Origin: Arthrobacter sp. DNA4
GTDB taxonomy: Bacteria; Actinomycetota; Actinomycetes; Actinomycetales; Micrococcaceae
Assembly: GCF_024362385.1 (NCBI RefSeq)
Contig: NZ_CP101466.1
Location: forward strand, 1,054,001-1,118,000
Length of the DNA: 64,000 bases
Direction of reading: 5' to 3'
Below are positions 40,845 through 49,264 of this stretch, in pieces (position 1 is the stretch's first letter; the number at the start of each line of letters is the position of its first letter). The translations under genes were made by a program, and so were the position numbers. The notes below the pieces were generated by a model, which saw only the letters and a program-made list of their open reading frames with translations, did no database searches and was not told the DNA's origin.

Positions 40845-43552
40845 CGTGCCCTCCCTTCATGCCCAGGATTCAGGTCGTCCAGGGAAGGCGCCCCGGAGCC
40901 AGCGGCGGCACCGGCGGTGGCCTCGATGGTGACCGTCCCCGCGTCGCCGTCCACGCTCACCTTCTGTCCACCGGCCAGCCGCTGCGTCGCCACCCCCGTG
41001 CCCAGGACGGCCGGGATGCCGTACTCGCGGGCCACGATGGAGCTGTGGCTCAGCGGCCCGCCCACATCGGTGACTACCGCGGAGGCCATCGCGAACAACG
41101 GCGTCCAGGCCGGAGTGGTCATGCGTGCCACCAGCACCTCGCCGGGCTGCATCGAGCCGAAGTCCTCCGGACCCCGCAGCACCCGGGCAGGTGCAGTTAC
41201 CCGGCCGGAACTCGCGCCCGCGCCCTTGATCACGTCGCCGGACTGGTGCTGCGGTCCCGCCGGCATCATCGAGCCGAAGGCCTTCTCCATCCACGCTTTT
41301 TGCGGCAGCATCTGCGGGGCGTCGGCCTTCGCCTGGCCGCGCCACAGCATCCTGCGTTCCTCGACGGCGGCGGCACGGACCGGCCGCGACGCACCGGCCA
41401 GGGAAACATTTGCCTCCACGTCCGCGAGCCCAAACTCCACCGCACTCTGAAGTTCCTGGAAGCGCAGCCAGAACACGTCGTCGGGCGCGGCGATGACTCC
41501 TGACAGCACCAGCCGCCGGCCGAGTTCCCGCAGTATCCGCCGCAGCAGCGGCCAGGCGAGTCCAACGTCGGCCAGGGCGTCCTCACGCACCGGCGCCGTC
41601 TCCTGCGCCCACTTCAGCACCCGGAGGAACAGTGCCCGGCGCCGCGGACCCAGGCGCGAAGCCACCTCCCGGATCAGTGCCTCCCGGCGCTCGGTCAGCA
41701 GCCGCTGCCGCTCATGCGGGTCGGTGCCCTGCCCGCGGAGGTAGAACTTCACCGTTTCCAGCTGCGCGGACGGGTTGTCCGCCGGCACCGGGGTGGCGAA
41801 GTCCAGGTTGTAGACCGCGTGCCCGTAGAGGTCCAGATGTTCCTGGAAGGTGAACCGCCATTCCTGCCACAAAACGTCCTCCACGCCCTCCGGCGCGGAA
41901 CCTGTCCGCAGGCACTCGGCAAGTTCCGGCGTCGGCCGTTCCAGCAACGCCTTCACCAGCGAAGGATCGCTGCGCGCCCAGCCCGCGAGGTCGTACAGGG
42001 ACTTTTCCGCCCGGATGGGCTCGCTGTCAAAGCCCAGCAGGAACTCCTGGGCAGGGGGATCGCCGTCCCGCCGGACGGCCTTGTAGACGGCGCGGAAGGA
42101 GAGTTCGCTCATGTCGGCCATCGGAATGATGGACTGCACGGCCGTGTAGTACACGGTTCCGGCGTCCAGGAGGGCCTGCACGCCCGCGAGCAGCTGCTCT
42201 CCGGAAAGTTCTGTTGGTGGTTTCGCCGACCAGTCCTTGATGATGCGTTCGTAGCGCGGATGCGAGTAGTCGCGCCAGCCCGCGACGCCCATATGCGCCT
42301 TGCCACCGAACAGTGCCCCCATGGTAAGCACCGTCCTGCCCGTCATCCGCAGCATGGGCCAGGTGCGGTAGTAGTAGTAGGCGTAGCCGTTGACGGTGGG
42401 GAAGCGGACGTCGCCCTCGCGGAGGGAGCCCGGCCCCAGCGCCTGGTTCATCAGGGCGGACAGCGAGCGGGTCACTGAGCCGTCGACGAGGTCGGCGAAG
42501 AGCGGGGTGAGCGGCTCCGGCATTTGCTCCACGATGCTCGCCCGGAAGTAGAGGCCCTTGGGGTAGGGGACATGCCATTCCGTAGGGACGTCCGCCGCGG
42601 GTTCGGGCAGCGCGGTGATGGGCCGGGACTGGAGCAGGAAGAACCTCCCGTCCGCCCTGGCCCACTCGATGTCCTGCGGGGCTCCGAAGTGGTCAGCAAT
42701 CCGCTGGCCCTGTGCGGCGAGCTCGGCCGCCGCGGCATCGTCCAGGACCGGCGCACGACGGCGGTCTTCCGCGACTTTTTCCTCGACCGTTCCGTTGTCC
42801 GAGGATACGGTCATGAGTTCCTTGTCGGCTGTCTGCCGCGTGAGGACTTTGCCCGTGTGGGTGTCCACGGTCAGGTCGTCGGTGGTGACCTGCCCGCTGA
42901 CCACGGCCTCGCCCAGGCCCCAGGCCGCGCTGATCACCGTCTGGTCGCGGCGGCCGTTCGAGGGGTTGGCCGTGAACATCACCCCGGCCGCCTCGGCCTC
43001 CACCATCTGCTGGATGACGACGGCGAGGCGCACCTGGCCGGGCAGCACGCCTTCGCGGGCACGGTAGGCCATGGCGCGCGCCGTCCAGAGGGAGGCCCAG
43101 CAGTTAATGACGGCCATGGCCAGGGCGTCCAGGCCGCGGATGTTGAGGTAGCTTTCCTGCTGCCCAGCGAAGCTGGCGGAGGCGAGGTCCTCGGCGGTGG
43201 CGGAGGAGCGGACCGACACGGCGGTGTCCCCGCCGCCGAGGCGCTCATAGGCGGACTCGAGTTCGGCTTGGATGGCGGCAGGCATGGTGCCTTTGTGGAA
43301 CAGGGTCCGGATCAGCGCGGACGCATGCTCGTACTCCTGCGGCGACGCATCAGGTGGCAGTGCGGCCAACTCCTGGATGGCCGCATCGAGGTTGTTTTCG
43401 GCGGTGAAATCCGCGTACGCGGCGGTGGTGAGGACCACCCCCGGCGGGACCGGCAGCCCGGCCTGGATGAGGCCGCCGAGGCCCACGGCCTTGCCGCCCG
43501 CCCCGGCGATGTCGCTCCGGTCCACGTCGCCCAGGTCCATGACGTAGGTCAT
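40841..43552 (-). CDS. PEP-utilising phosphotransferase, rifampin-phosphotransferase/PEP-synthase-like, 903 aa
   Basis: Three domains in the order ATP-binding, substrate, phosphohistidine. N-terminal ATP-grasp: [58 protein letters not shown]. The middle region (about 330-750) is like the rifampin-binding domain and lacks the TIM barrel of true PEP synthase. The C-terminal swivelling domain has GGPLSHSSIVAREYGIPAV with catalytic His836. Rifampin phosphotransferases have this plan, but many homologues act on unknown substrates. The operon, with DUF998 and a SRPBCC protein on overlapping ATGA junctions, favours another small-molecule target. Confidence 0.85.
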   Translation of the reverse strand: MTYVMDLGDVDRSDIAGAGGKAVGLGGLIQAGLPVPPGVVLTTAAYADFTAENNLDAAIQELAALPPDASPQEYEHASALIRTLFHKGTMPAAIQAELESAYERLGGGDTAVSVRSSATAEDLASASFAGQQESYLNIRGLDALAMAVINCWASLWTARAMAYRAREGVLPGQVRLAVVIQQMVEAEAAGVMFTANPSNGRRDQTVISAAWGLGEAVVSGQVTTDDLTVDTHTGKVLTRQTADKELMTVSSDNGTVEEKVAEDRRRAPVLDDAAAAELAAQGQRIADHFGAPQDIEWARADGRFFLLQSRPITALPEPAADVPTEWHVPYPKGLYFRASIVEQMPEPLTPLFADLVDGSVTRSLSALMNQALGPGSLREGDVRFPTVNGYAYYYYRTWPMLRMTGRTVLTMGALFGGKAHMGVAGWRDYSHPRYERIIKDWSAKPPTELSGEQLLAGVQALLDAGTVYYTAVQSIIPMADMSELSFRAVYKAVRRDGDPPAQEFLLGFDSEPIRAEKSLYDLAGWARSDPSLVKALLERPTPELAECLRTGSAPEGVEDVLWQEWRFTFQEHLDLYGHAVYNLDFATPVPADNPSAQLETVKFYLRGQGTDPHERQRLLTERREALIREVASRLGPRRRALFLRVLKWAQETAPVREDALADVGLAWPLLRRILRELGRRLVLSGVIAAPDDVFWLRFQELQSAVEFGLADVEANVSLAGASRPVRAAAVEERRMLWRGQAKADAPQMLPQKAWMEKAFGSMMPAGPQHQSGDVIKGAGASSGRVTAPARVLRGPEDFGSMQPGEVLVARMTTPAWTPLFAMASAVVTDVGGPLSHSSIVAREYGIPAVLGTGVATQRLAGGQKVSVDGDAGTVTIEATAGAAAGSGAPSLDDLNPGHEGRAR

Positions 43553-44235
43553 GACGGTGCTCCCTTACTGTCCATCGCCGTCGGCCGTTTCCAAAGCACT
43601 GCCGCCAGGACCGCAACCCAGAGCAGGAACGCCCCGATGCTGATGCGCTCGCCGACGCCCAAGACGAGGTTCGGTCCCGGGGCTGCCATAAACGCGACCA
43701 TACCCATGAGCGCTGACATTGCGAGCGAGACGATCGAGTAGGCGCGCATCCCGCCGTGGAATCCTGCCGCGACAAAGCACATGGCGGCGACCATGAGGCC
43801 GAGCTGCACGTTGGTGGCCACGATGTGCGCCGGGATGGACGTGTCGTCGCCGAGGCGCAGCGGGAAAAGTGCGCCCATGATGTTCCAGAGCCCGTAGGCG
43901 GTGAGCAGACCGGCGCCGATGCGCAGGGCCCTGTGCCCGCGGACCGAGGTCCAGACGCCCAGTCCGAACGCGGTGAACAAGACCGTGTAGAGCCAGGTGA
44001 GCGGGGCCACGACCTGGTAGCCGGGGGAGCCGACGGCCAAAAGTTCGCTCACCATCTGTTCGGTGCGCCGGTAGCCGGCCCATTGGGACGCCGCAATGCC
44101 GTCGGTGAACACCACGTAGAGCAGTGATGACAGCGGCCCGGCCGCGAGGAGGGCGATGCGCAGGGTTTCCTTGCCGCGGCTTTCGAACGGGACAGCCGGT
44201 CTTTGCCCGGGGAGTCGTCCTCCTGCAATTGACAT
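43549..44235 (-). CDS. DUF998-family membrane protein, 228 aa
   Basis: Six hydrophobic segments (IALLAAGPLSSLLYVVFTDG, APLTWLYTVLFTAFGLGVW, GAGLLTAYGLWNIMGALFPL, VATNVQLGLMVAAMCFVAAG, SLAMSALMGMVAFMAAPG, GAFLLWVAVLAAVLW) in the DUF998 arrangement. Its stop overlaps the start of the PEP-utilising enzyme (ATGA at 43549-43552). As the first gene of this operon it may anchor or supply substrate to the enzyme. No motif for activity is visible. Confidence 0.82.
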   Translation of the reverse strand: MSIAGGRLPGQRPAVPFESRGKETLRIALLAAGPLSSLLYVVFTDGIAASQWAGYRRTEQMVSELLAVGSPGYQVVAPLTWLYTVLFTAFGLGVWTSVRGHRALRIGAGLLTAYGLWNIMGALFPLRLGDDTSIPAHIVATNVQLGLMVAAMCFVAAGFHGGMRAYSIVSLAMSALMGMVAFMAAPGPNLVLGVGERISIGAFLLWVAVLAAVLWKRPTAMDSKGAPS

Positions 44236-44421
44236 CTTGGAATGTCCTCAGAGCCCGCACTCCAGCAACCGGTAGGCGCAGGGCACGCGGGCGGAAGCCT
44301 GGACGCCTACCTGTTCCAGCGTCTGCCCAGCGCGGATGCATGCCTAGGGCCGAACGGCCTTGGGGGCTGCGGTAGGGCAGGAACGCTGACCCCTATTCCT
44401 GTTATTGGGTATCCGGGAATC

Positions 44422-44450
44422 TTGACTGCACCCAGCCCCGGGAATACGTT
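44422..44450 (+). promoter_or_regulatory. Candidate promoter for the GYD-domain gene
   Basis: TTGACT (44422-44427) and TACGTT (44445-44450) are separated by 17 bases, 71 bases ahead of the ATG at 44521. The -35 matches the consensus well; the -10 is weak. The rest of the 44236-44520 gap holds a GGCCGAACGGCC-type inverted repeat (about 44348-44359) and no gene. Confidence 0.45.
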
Positions 44451-44520
44451 CCGCCTTATCGGCGCCGGTCCCGGCAAACCACGGAATGAGGCGCCGGCGG
44501 ACAGGCCAGGAGGAAAGACC

Positions 44521-44841
44521 ATGCCGAAGTATCTGTTTGAAGCAACGTACGTGGGCCAGGGCATCAAGGGGCTCATGCAGGAAGGCGGTACCGCGCGGCG
44601 TGACGCCCTGACGGAAGCCCTGAAGTCTGTGGGAGGCACGCTGGAAAGCTTCTACTACGCCTTTGGGTACTACGACGTCCTGGGCGTTTTTGAGATTCCG
44701 GACGATGCCAGCGCCGCAGCGCTGTCACTGCTGATCAATTCGTCGGGGACCGTCAACGTCCGGCTGAAGCCGCTCCTTACCGTGGAGGACCTCGACGCGG
44801 CCGCCAAGAAGACCCCGTCCTACCGGGCGCCGGGACAGTAG
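44521..44841 (+). CDS. GYD-domain protein, 106 aa
   Basis: Begins MPKYLFEATYVGQGIKGLMQ and carries the GYD signature region GTLESFYYAFGYYDVLGVFE. The GYD fold is a dimeric ferredoxin-like (ABM-type) barrel of unknown activity. The ATG at 44521 has AGGAGG nine bases upstream; the frame is open to 44242 but that part reads as intergenic. A perfect hairpin follows the stop. Confidence 0.88.
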   Translation: MPKYLFEATYVGQGIKGLMQEGGTARRDALTEALKSVGGTLESFYYAFGYYDVLGVFEIPDDASAAALSLLINSSGTVNVRLKPLLTVEDLDAAAKKTPSYRAPGQ

Positions 44842-45284
44842 GGGAGTGACGCGCCTGGCCGGCGGGCCGCCGTCGGAAATTACGACGGCGGCCTCCCGCC
44901 GCGTGGGCGAATTACTGCGGACACTGCCTGGCGGCGAGAAGCGCGAGATCGTAGATCAGCTGCTGGACTTCGCGCTCGCGGCCGCTGACCCTTGGGACCG
45001 GCGTCTGGGAGGGCGCGGTTCCTTTGCGCGGTGGTGCCGGAACGGGGCGGTGCGCTGCGGAATTACTTGGGCTGCCGGGTCCCGCGTTGCGGGCTCCGTC
45101 AGTGATATTGCCTTGAAATGCGTCCGTCGTGAGCAAGATATTTCCCCCTGGTCGAACCTGTGACCACCTTAGGAAGCGGCATCTGCATTCGGAAGGGCTT
45201 TTGTCCATTGAGGGGATTTATTGCCTCAATCTTGATCGAAACCTGTAGTAGGGGAGCGGCAGTCAGGAAATCCATGTCCTGCTG
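44842..45284. other. Intergenic region, 443 bases
   Basis: Contains the terminator at 44866-44892. A 105-codon frame (44846-45163) starts one base after the GYD gene's stop region but runs through that terminator, has odd composition and no recognisable domain, so I do not call it. The remainder to 45284 shows nothing identifiable. Confidence 0.55.
44866..44892. terminator. Perfect hairpin terminator of the ACGACGGCGGC family
   Basis: GCCGCCGTCG (44866-44875) and CGACGGCGGC (44883-44892) form a ten-base perfect stem with a seven-base loop, 25 bases after the GYD gene stop. Confidence 0.72.
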
Positions 45285-45602
45285 TTACGCGTTGCCTGCA
45301 CCTTGCCCGGTGTCCTCCCACAGGACATCCAGGTTGTGGAAAATCACGGGCCCGTCGCACAGCTCGGCCATCCGGGCAGCGAACTCGGACGTCTCCGGCC
45401 GGTCGGAATTCTCCATGGCCGAGTCAAAGGAATCGAAGTCCACGATCGTGAAGTAGTGCCCAGGATGGTCCCGGTCAGCGGTGGCAATGATGTGGCGGAA
45501 GGTGGGCGGAGTGGTTCCCTCGGTTCGGGAAGGGCGGCCCAGCTCTTCGATCTCCTTGATGCGGGAGGACGTGAATTCGATGATCTGCACAAACCCGGCC
45601 AT
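45285..45602 (-). CDS. Small ABM/ferredoxin-like hypothetical protein, 105 aa
   Basis: Start at 45602 (MAGFVQIIEFTSSRIKEIEE) with AGGAG nine bases upstream; an earlier Met lacks a site. The pattern, beta strand, helix, then HIIATADRDHPGHYFTIVDF, is that of dimeric alpha+beta barrel proteins related to antibiotic biosynthesis monooxygenases. No catalytic residues can be named. It is a monocistronic minus-strand gene between the GYD gene and the pxp operon. Confidence 0.7.
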   Translation of the reverse strand: MAGFVQIIEFTSSRIKEIEELGRPSRTEGTTPPTFRHIIATADRDHPGHYFTIVDFDSFDSAMENSDRPETSEFAARMAELCDGPVIFHNLDVLWEDTGQGAGNA

Positions 45603-45774
45603 GATGGCTCCTCGACGGCGGTGGACGCTGATGCGCATCACGCTAGACCCGGTGGCGGCCTGCGCACAGGGGGAAAATTACCCTACTTCCCCCGCCGAAA
45701 GCGTGCCGCGCGGCAGATCAATCGGCCAGCGACGAGGAGCGGCGGGCCCTGGGCAGGGGACCCGCCGCTGCCCG

Positions 45775-46761
45775 TCAGCGGTTGGCGCCCAGTGCCGCCC
45801 AGGCCTTGTTCCGGCGGTCGGCAAGGTCCCTGCGGGCCGCCAGGGCATCAGCCAGGCTGACAGCGGCAAACCGGGTCGCCGTTCCGGGCGCCGCCCGGGC
45901 CACCAGGTCCATGTCAGCGCTGATCACGGTGCCCACCATCGCGTAGCCGCCGCCGGAGACGGCATCGCGGTGCAGGATGATCGGCTGGGTGCCACCGGGA
46001 ATCTGGATAGATCCCACGGCATACCCCGCATCCACGATGTTGGAAGGGTCCGTGCCGGCGCCGAACGGCTGTTCGCGCTCCTTCCATTTCACCCCCGGTC
46101 CCGAGTAGCGCAGACCCATCCGGTCGGCCACGGGCGTCACTTTCCACTCCTCGTTGAGGAGATTGCCCAGGCCTTCCTCGGTCAGGCGGTGGTCGTACAA
46201 CCCCAGCACAATCCGGACTTCCTGCTCCTTGGCGAAAACAGGCCGGAATTCATCCGGGACGCTTTCGGCCTGGGGGAGTCTTCCCCCGTTGAGGGGAGCG
46301 CCCACGGGGACAACGTCGCCCGCTTCAAGCTTGCGGCCCTTGAATCCGCCGATGGCGCCCAGGCTGTACGTGGACCGGCTGCCCAGCACCTCCGGGACGT
46401 CGATGCCGCCCTGGACCGCGATGTAGTAGCGGGTGCCGCCCTGGATCACGCCGAAGGAAAGCTGGTCCCCGGCCTTCAGCAGCAGGCGGCTCCACTGCGG
46501 CCGCGGCTCCCCGTTGACCTTCACCTCCACAGGGGCTCCGGTGACGGCAATAACGGCGTCGCTGTCGGTGGTCAGCGCCGGGCCCAGGTAGGTGCACTCC
46601 AGGACCGCTTCGCGTGCGGTGTTTCCCACCAGGGCGTTTCCCAGCTCGGCCGAGTACTGGTCCATGGAACCGCTTTGCGGGATGCCCACGTTGTAGTGGC
46701 CCGTGCGCCCCTGGTCCTGGACCGTGGTGGCCAGGCCCGGGTTTCCAATTTCAAATGCCAT
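45775..46761 (-). CDS. pxpC: 5-oxoprolinase subunit C / biotin-dependent carboxyltransferase-like (KipA) protein, 328 aa
   Basis: KipA/AHS2 domain: AFEIGNPGLATTVQDQGRTG at the start, then GIPQSGSMDQYSAELGNALV, and IQIPGGTQPIILHRDAVSGG. Together with PxpB it equals the carboxyltransferase half of urea carboxylase. PxpABC of Escherichia and Bacillus cleave 5-oxoproline with ATP. The start at 46761 has GGAGG nine bases upstream and overlaps the end of pxpB; the earlier Met is not supported. It is the last gene of the operon. Confidence 0.9.
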   Translation of the reverse strand: MAFEIGNPGLATTVQDQGRTGHYNVGIPQSGSMDQYSAELGNALVGNTAREAVLECTYLGPALTTDSDAVIAVTGAPVEVKVNGEPRPQWSRLLLKAGDQLSFGVIQGGTRYYIAVQGGIDVPEVLGSRSTYSLGAIGGFKGRKLEAGDVVPVGAPLNGGRLPQAESVPDEFRPVFAKEQEVRIVLGLYDHRLTEEGLGNLLNEEWKVTPVADRMGLRYSGPGVKWKEREQPFGAGTDPSNIVDAGYAVGSIQIPGGTQPIILHRDAVSGGGYAMVGTVISADMDLVARAAPGTATRFAAVSLADALAARRDLADRRNKAWAALGANR

Positions 46762-47656
46762 TGAGGGCCTCCATGAGTTCACGGTTGTAGCCTTCCGGGT
46801 CGGCCAGCGCCCTGGACAGCTCGAACGTCACCGGCGCCTGCCGGTAGCGGAAGGTGCCGGCGGAGATCTCCGCCTGGATGGCGTTGTATTCCGCCTCCGT
46901 GACCGGCTTGAACTTCACGATGTCCCCCGGGCGGAAGAACACCATGAAGTCCTTGAAGTCCGCCAGGGCCTGGTCGGGATCAAATATGGGGGCGGCGGCC
47001 ACGCCGAACATCTGGTACCCGCCGGCGCCGCGGACGGAGTAGATGCAGCCGAAGCATCCACCATGCCCCACGGTCAGTTTGGGGGTGTCGGTCCGCGGGC
47101 TCAGGTACTTCGGGACCTCCAGCTGCTTCTCGCGGTCCACCAGCTGGAACAGGAACGGCAGCCCGGCCACGAAGCCAACCATGGATACCAGCCACGGCTG
47201 TTCGTGGTGCCGCTGGATGAACTCCGCGGCGTCCTTGAGGTGGTTGACCTTGGCCGCGTAGTCGATGTCGCTGCCTTCGGGCTCCTGGTGGAACCCTTCG
47301 CGGAACCGCTGTGCCACTTCCGCGGTGAACGGGTCCTCGTACCAGACGGGGACTTCAACGATCCGGGTCTCCAGTGCCCGTTCCTGGTGGGACGTCAGGT
47401 CCCGCTCGATGTCGCGCACGGCAGTTTCCAGCTGCTCAGGAGGCAGGACGTCCGGATCGAAGCGCACCAGCAGGGATGCGTTGGCCGGGCAGATATCCAC
47501 GATTCCCGCGAGCCCGGCGTCGGATAGCCTGCCGGCGATGGACATGACCTTGAAGTTCGCGGGCAGGCTCATGGCCTCGGAGACTTCCACGAACAGGAAT
47601 TCGTCCCCGCCCCAGGTGTAGCGCGCACCCGGGAGGACGGCGGCTTCGGTGGTCAT
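46751..47656 (-). CDS. pxpB: 5-oxoprolinase subunit B (KipI/AHS1), 301 aa
   Basis: KipI/allophanate hydrolase subunit 1 domain in the C-terminal two thirds (MVGFVAGLPFLFQL, then KLTVGHGGCFGCIYSVRGAG and the GGYQMFGVAA loop). At 301 residues it is longer than the usual 220-240, with an additional N-terminal beta-rich segment (YTWGGDEFLFVEVSEAM). It pairs with PxpC. Its ATG overlaps the stop of the biotin carboxylase gene by four bases, showing tight coupling. Confidence 0.88.
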   Translation of the reverse strand: MTTEAAVLPGARYTWGGDEFLFVEVSEAMSLPANFKVMSIAGRLSDAGLAGIVDICPANASLLVRFDPDVLPPEQLETAVRDIERDLTSHQERALETRIVEVPVWYEDPFTAEVAQRFREGFHQEPEGSDIDYAAKVNHLKDAAEFIQRHHEQPWLVSMVGFVAGLPFLFQLVDREKQLEVPKYLSPRTDTPKLTVGHGGCFGCIYSVRGAGGYQMFGVAAAPIFDPDQALADFKDFMVFFRPGDIVKFKPVTEAEYNAIQAEISAGTFRYRQAPVTFELSRALADPEGYNRELMEALNGI

Positions 47657-49002
47657 TTTGCCCCCATGAGGTCGGCTGCGGTTTCAATGAACTTGGAGTG
47701 GTGGCTGACCTCTGCGAATTCGGGCCGGGCCAGTAGTGCCAGGTGCACGGGGACCGTGGTCTTGACCCCTTCGATGTGTGTTGCCTCCAAAGCCGCCACG
47801 GTGGCCGCGATGGCGGCATCCCGGTCCGGTGCGTGGACTGCCAGTTTGGCCAGGAGGGAGTCGTAGTAGGGGCTCACCACCGAGCCTGCTTCCACCCCGG
47901 TGTCCACCCGGATGCCCTCACCCGATGGCCAGTCCAGGGACCGGATGGTTCCCGGGCTGGGGAAGAAGTGGTGGTTGGGGTCTTCCGCGTTGATGCGGCA
48001 TTCGATGGCGTGGCCGCTGAAGTGCACGTCGTCCTGGGAAAGGGTCATGGCTCCGGTGGAGGCAATCAGGAGCTGCTCGCGGACCAGGTCCACGCCGGTG
48101 ATCTGCTCGGTGATGGGGTGCTCAACCTGGATGCGGGTGTTCATTTCAATGAATGCGGCTTCGTGGTTGACGGGGTCGTACAGGAACTCCACGGTGCCCG
48201 CTCCGTGGTAGCCGCACTGGCGGGCAAGGGCCACGGAGGATTCCCTGATGGTGGCGCGGACGGTGTCCGGGAGGTTGGGGGCGGGGGCTTCCTCCAGTAC
48301 TTTCTGGGATCGGCGCTGCATGGAACAGTCGCGGTCTCCGAGGTGGATGAAGTTGGTCCCGTCGCCCAGGACCTGCACCTCCACGTGGCGGGCATGCTCC
48401 ACGAACCGTTCCAGGTAGACGGTGGGGTCGCCGAAGACGGCGGCGGCCTCGCCCCTGGCCATCTCGATGGTTTCCAGGAGCTCGCTTTCGTCGTGCACGA
48501 ACCGGATGCCCCGGCCGCCGCCGCCGGCGGATGCCTTCACCACCAGCGGGTAGCCTATGCCTCGAGCGATGTCGACGGCGTCGGCCTCCGGATCAAGGGG
48601 GCCGTCAGACCCCTTGAGCACCGGGACGCCGGCGTTGGCTGCCGCTTCCCGGGCCAGGGATTTGTTGCCCATCATGGCGATGGTGTCCGCATTCGGGCCT
48701 ACCCAGGTGAGGCCGGCGTCGGCCACCTTCCGGGCGAAGTCGGCGTTCTCGGAGAGGAAGCCGTAGCCCGGGTGCACGGCGTCGCACCCCTGTTCCCGGG
48801 CGGCGGTGACCAGGGCGTCCTGGTTCAGGTAGCTGGCGGCGGCCTGGGCCGGGCCCACCACCACGTAGTGGTCGGCTGACCGGGCTGCCAGCGATTCGGC
48901 GTCGGGCTCGCTGACTCCCAGGACGGTTTCGATGCCCATTTCGCGGGCGGTCCGGGCGATCCGCACGGCGATCTCGCCGCGGTTTGCTATGAACAGTTTC
49001 AT
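47653..49002 (-). CDS. Biotin carboxylase subunit (AccC-type), 449 aa
   Basis: A complete biotin carboxylase: KLFIANRGEIAVRIARTARE at the start, the ATP-grasp glycine loop KASAGGGGRGIRFV, then VEAPAPN-like LEEAPAPNLP, and EMNTRIQVEHPITEQITGVD. It carboxylates biotin on the carrier protein using ATP and bicarbonate. The gene lies between the carrier (49012) and pxpB, not with an acyl-CoA carboxyltransferase, so its CO2 acceptor is likely the PxpB/PxpC pair. The symbol accC is avoided because the enzyme may not serve fatty acid synthesis. Confidence 0.93.
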   Translation of the reverse strand: MKLFIANRGEIAVRIARTAREMGIETVLGVSEPDAESLAARSADHYVVVGPAQAAASYLNQDALVTAAREQGCDAVHPGYGFLSENADFARKVADAGLTWVGPNADTIAMMGNKSLAREAAANAGVPVLKGSDGPLDPEADAVDIARGIGYPLVVKASAGGGGRGIRFVHDESELLETIEMARGEAAAVFGDPTVYLERFVEHARHVEVQVLGDGTNFIHLGDRDCSMQRRSQKVLEEAPAPNLPDTVRATIRESSVALARQCGYHGAGTVEFLYDPVNHEAAFIEMNTRIQVEHPITEQITGVDLVREQLLIASTGAMTLSQDDVHFSGHAIECRINAEDPNHHFFPSPGTIRSLDWPSGEGIRVDTGVEAGSVVSPYYDSLLAKLAVHAPDRDAAIAATVAALEATHIEGVKTTVPVHLALLARPEFAEVSHHSKFIETAADLMGAK

Positions 49003-49011
49003 GGGCTGCCT

Positions 49012-49251
49012 TTATCCTTCCCGGATGACGACGATGGAGTCGCCCGGGTTGACCATGTCGCCTTCGTTGACTTCAAAGGATTCCAGGGTTCCGGCGACGT
49101 CGGACTGGATCTCGGTGAACTGCTTCATGATTTCCACGATGCCGATGGTCTGGCCGACTTCGATGGTGTCGCCTTCGTTGGCGAATGGGGGTTTGCCCGG
49201 CCCGGGCTTGCGGTAGAAGACTCCGGGAAGGGGTGAAACTATCGTGGCCAT
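49012..49251 (-). CDS. Biotin carboxyl carrier protein, 79 aa
   Basis: A minimal biotinyl/lipoyl domain: MATIVSPLPGVFYRKPGPGK, then VGQTIGIVEIMKQFTEIQSD, with Lys43 in EIMK as the biotin-accepting residue. The usual AMKM is replaced by IMKQ, as seen in some dedicated carriers. At 79 residues it lacks the long Ala/Pro-rich N-terminus of AccB. It is nine bases upstream of the biotin carboxylase gene and 13 bases after pxpA. Confidence 0.9.
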   Translation of the reverse strand: MATIVSPLPGVFYRKPGPGKPPFANEGDTIEVGQTIGIVEIMKQFTEIQSDVAGTLESFEVNEGDMVNPGDSIVVIREG

Positions 49252-49264
49252 GTGCTGCTCGCTT

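Noticed and set aside
44348..44383. Possible rifamycin-associated element upstream of the PEP-utilising enzyme operon
   Set aside because: GGGGGCTGCGGTAGGGCAG only loosely resembles the known 19-base inverted repeat and lacks its symmetry.
44846..45163. 105-codon open frame after the GYD gene
   Set aside because: It runs through a perfect hairpin terminator and shows no domain or coding-like composition.
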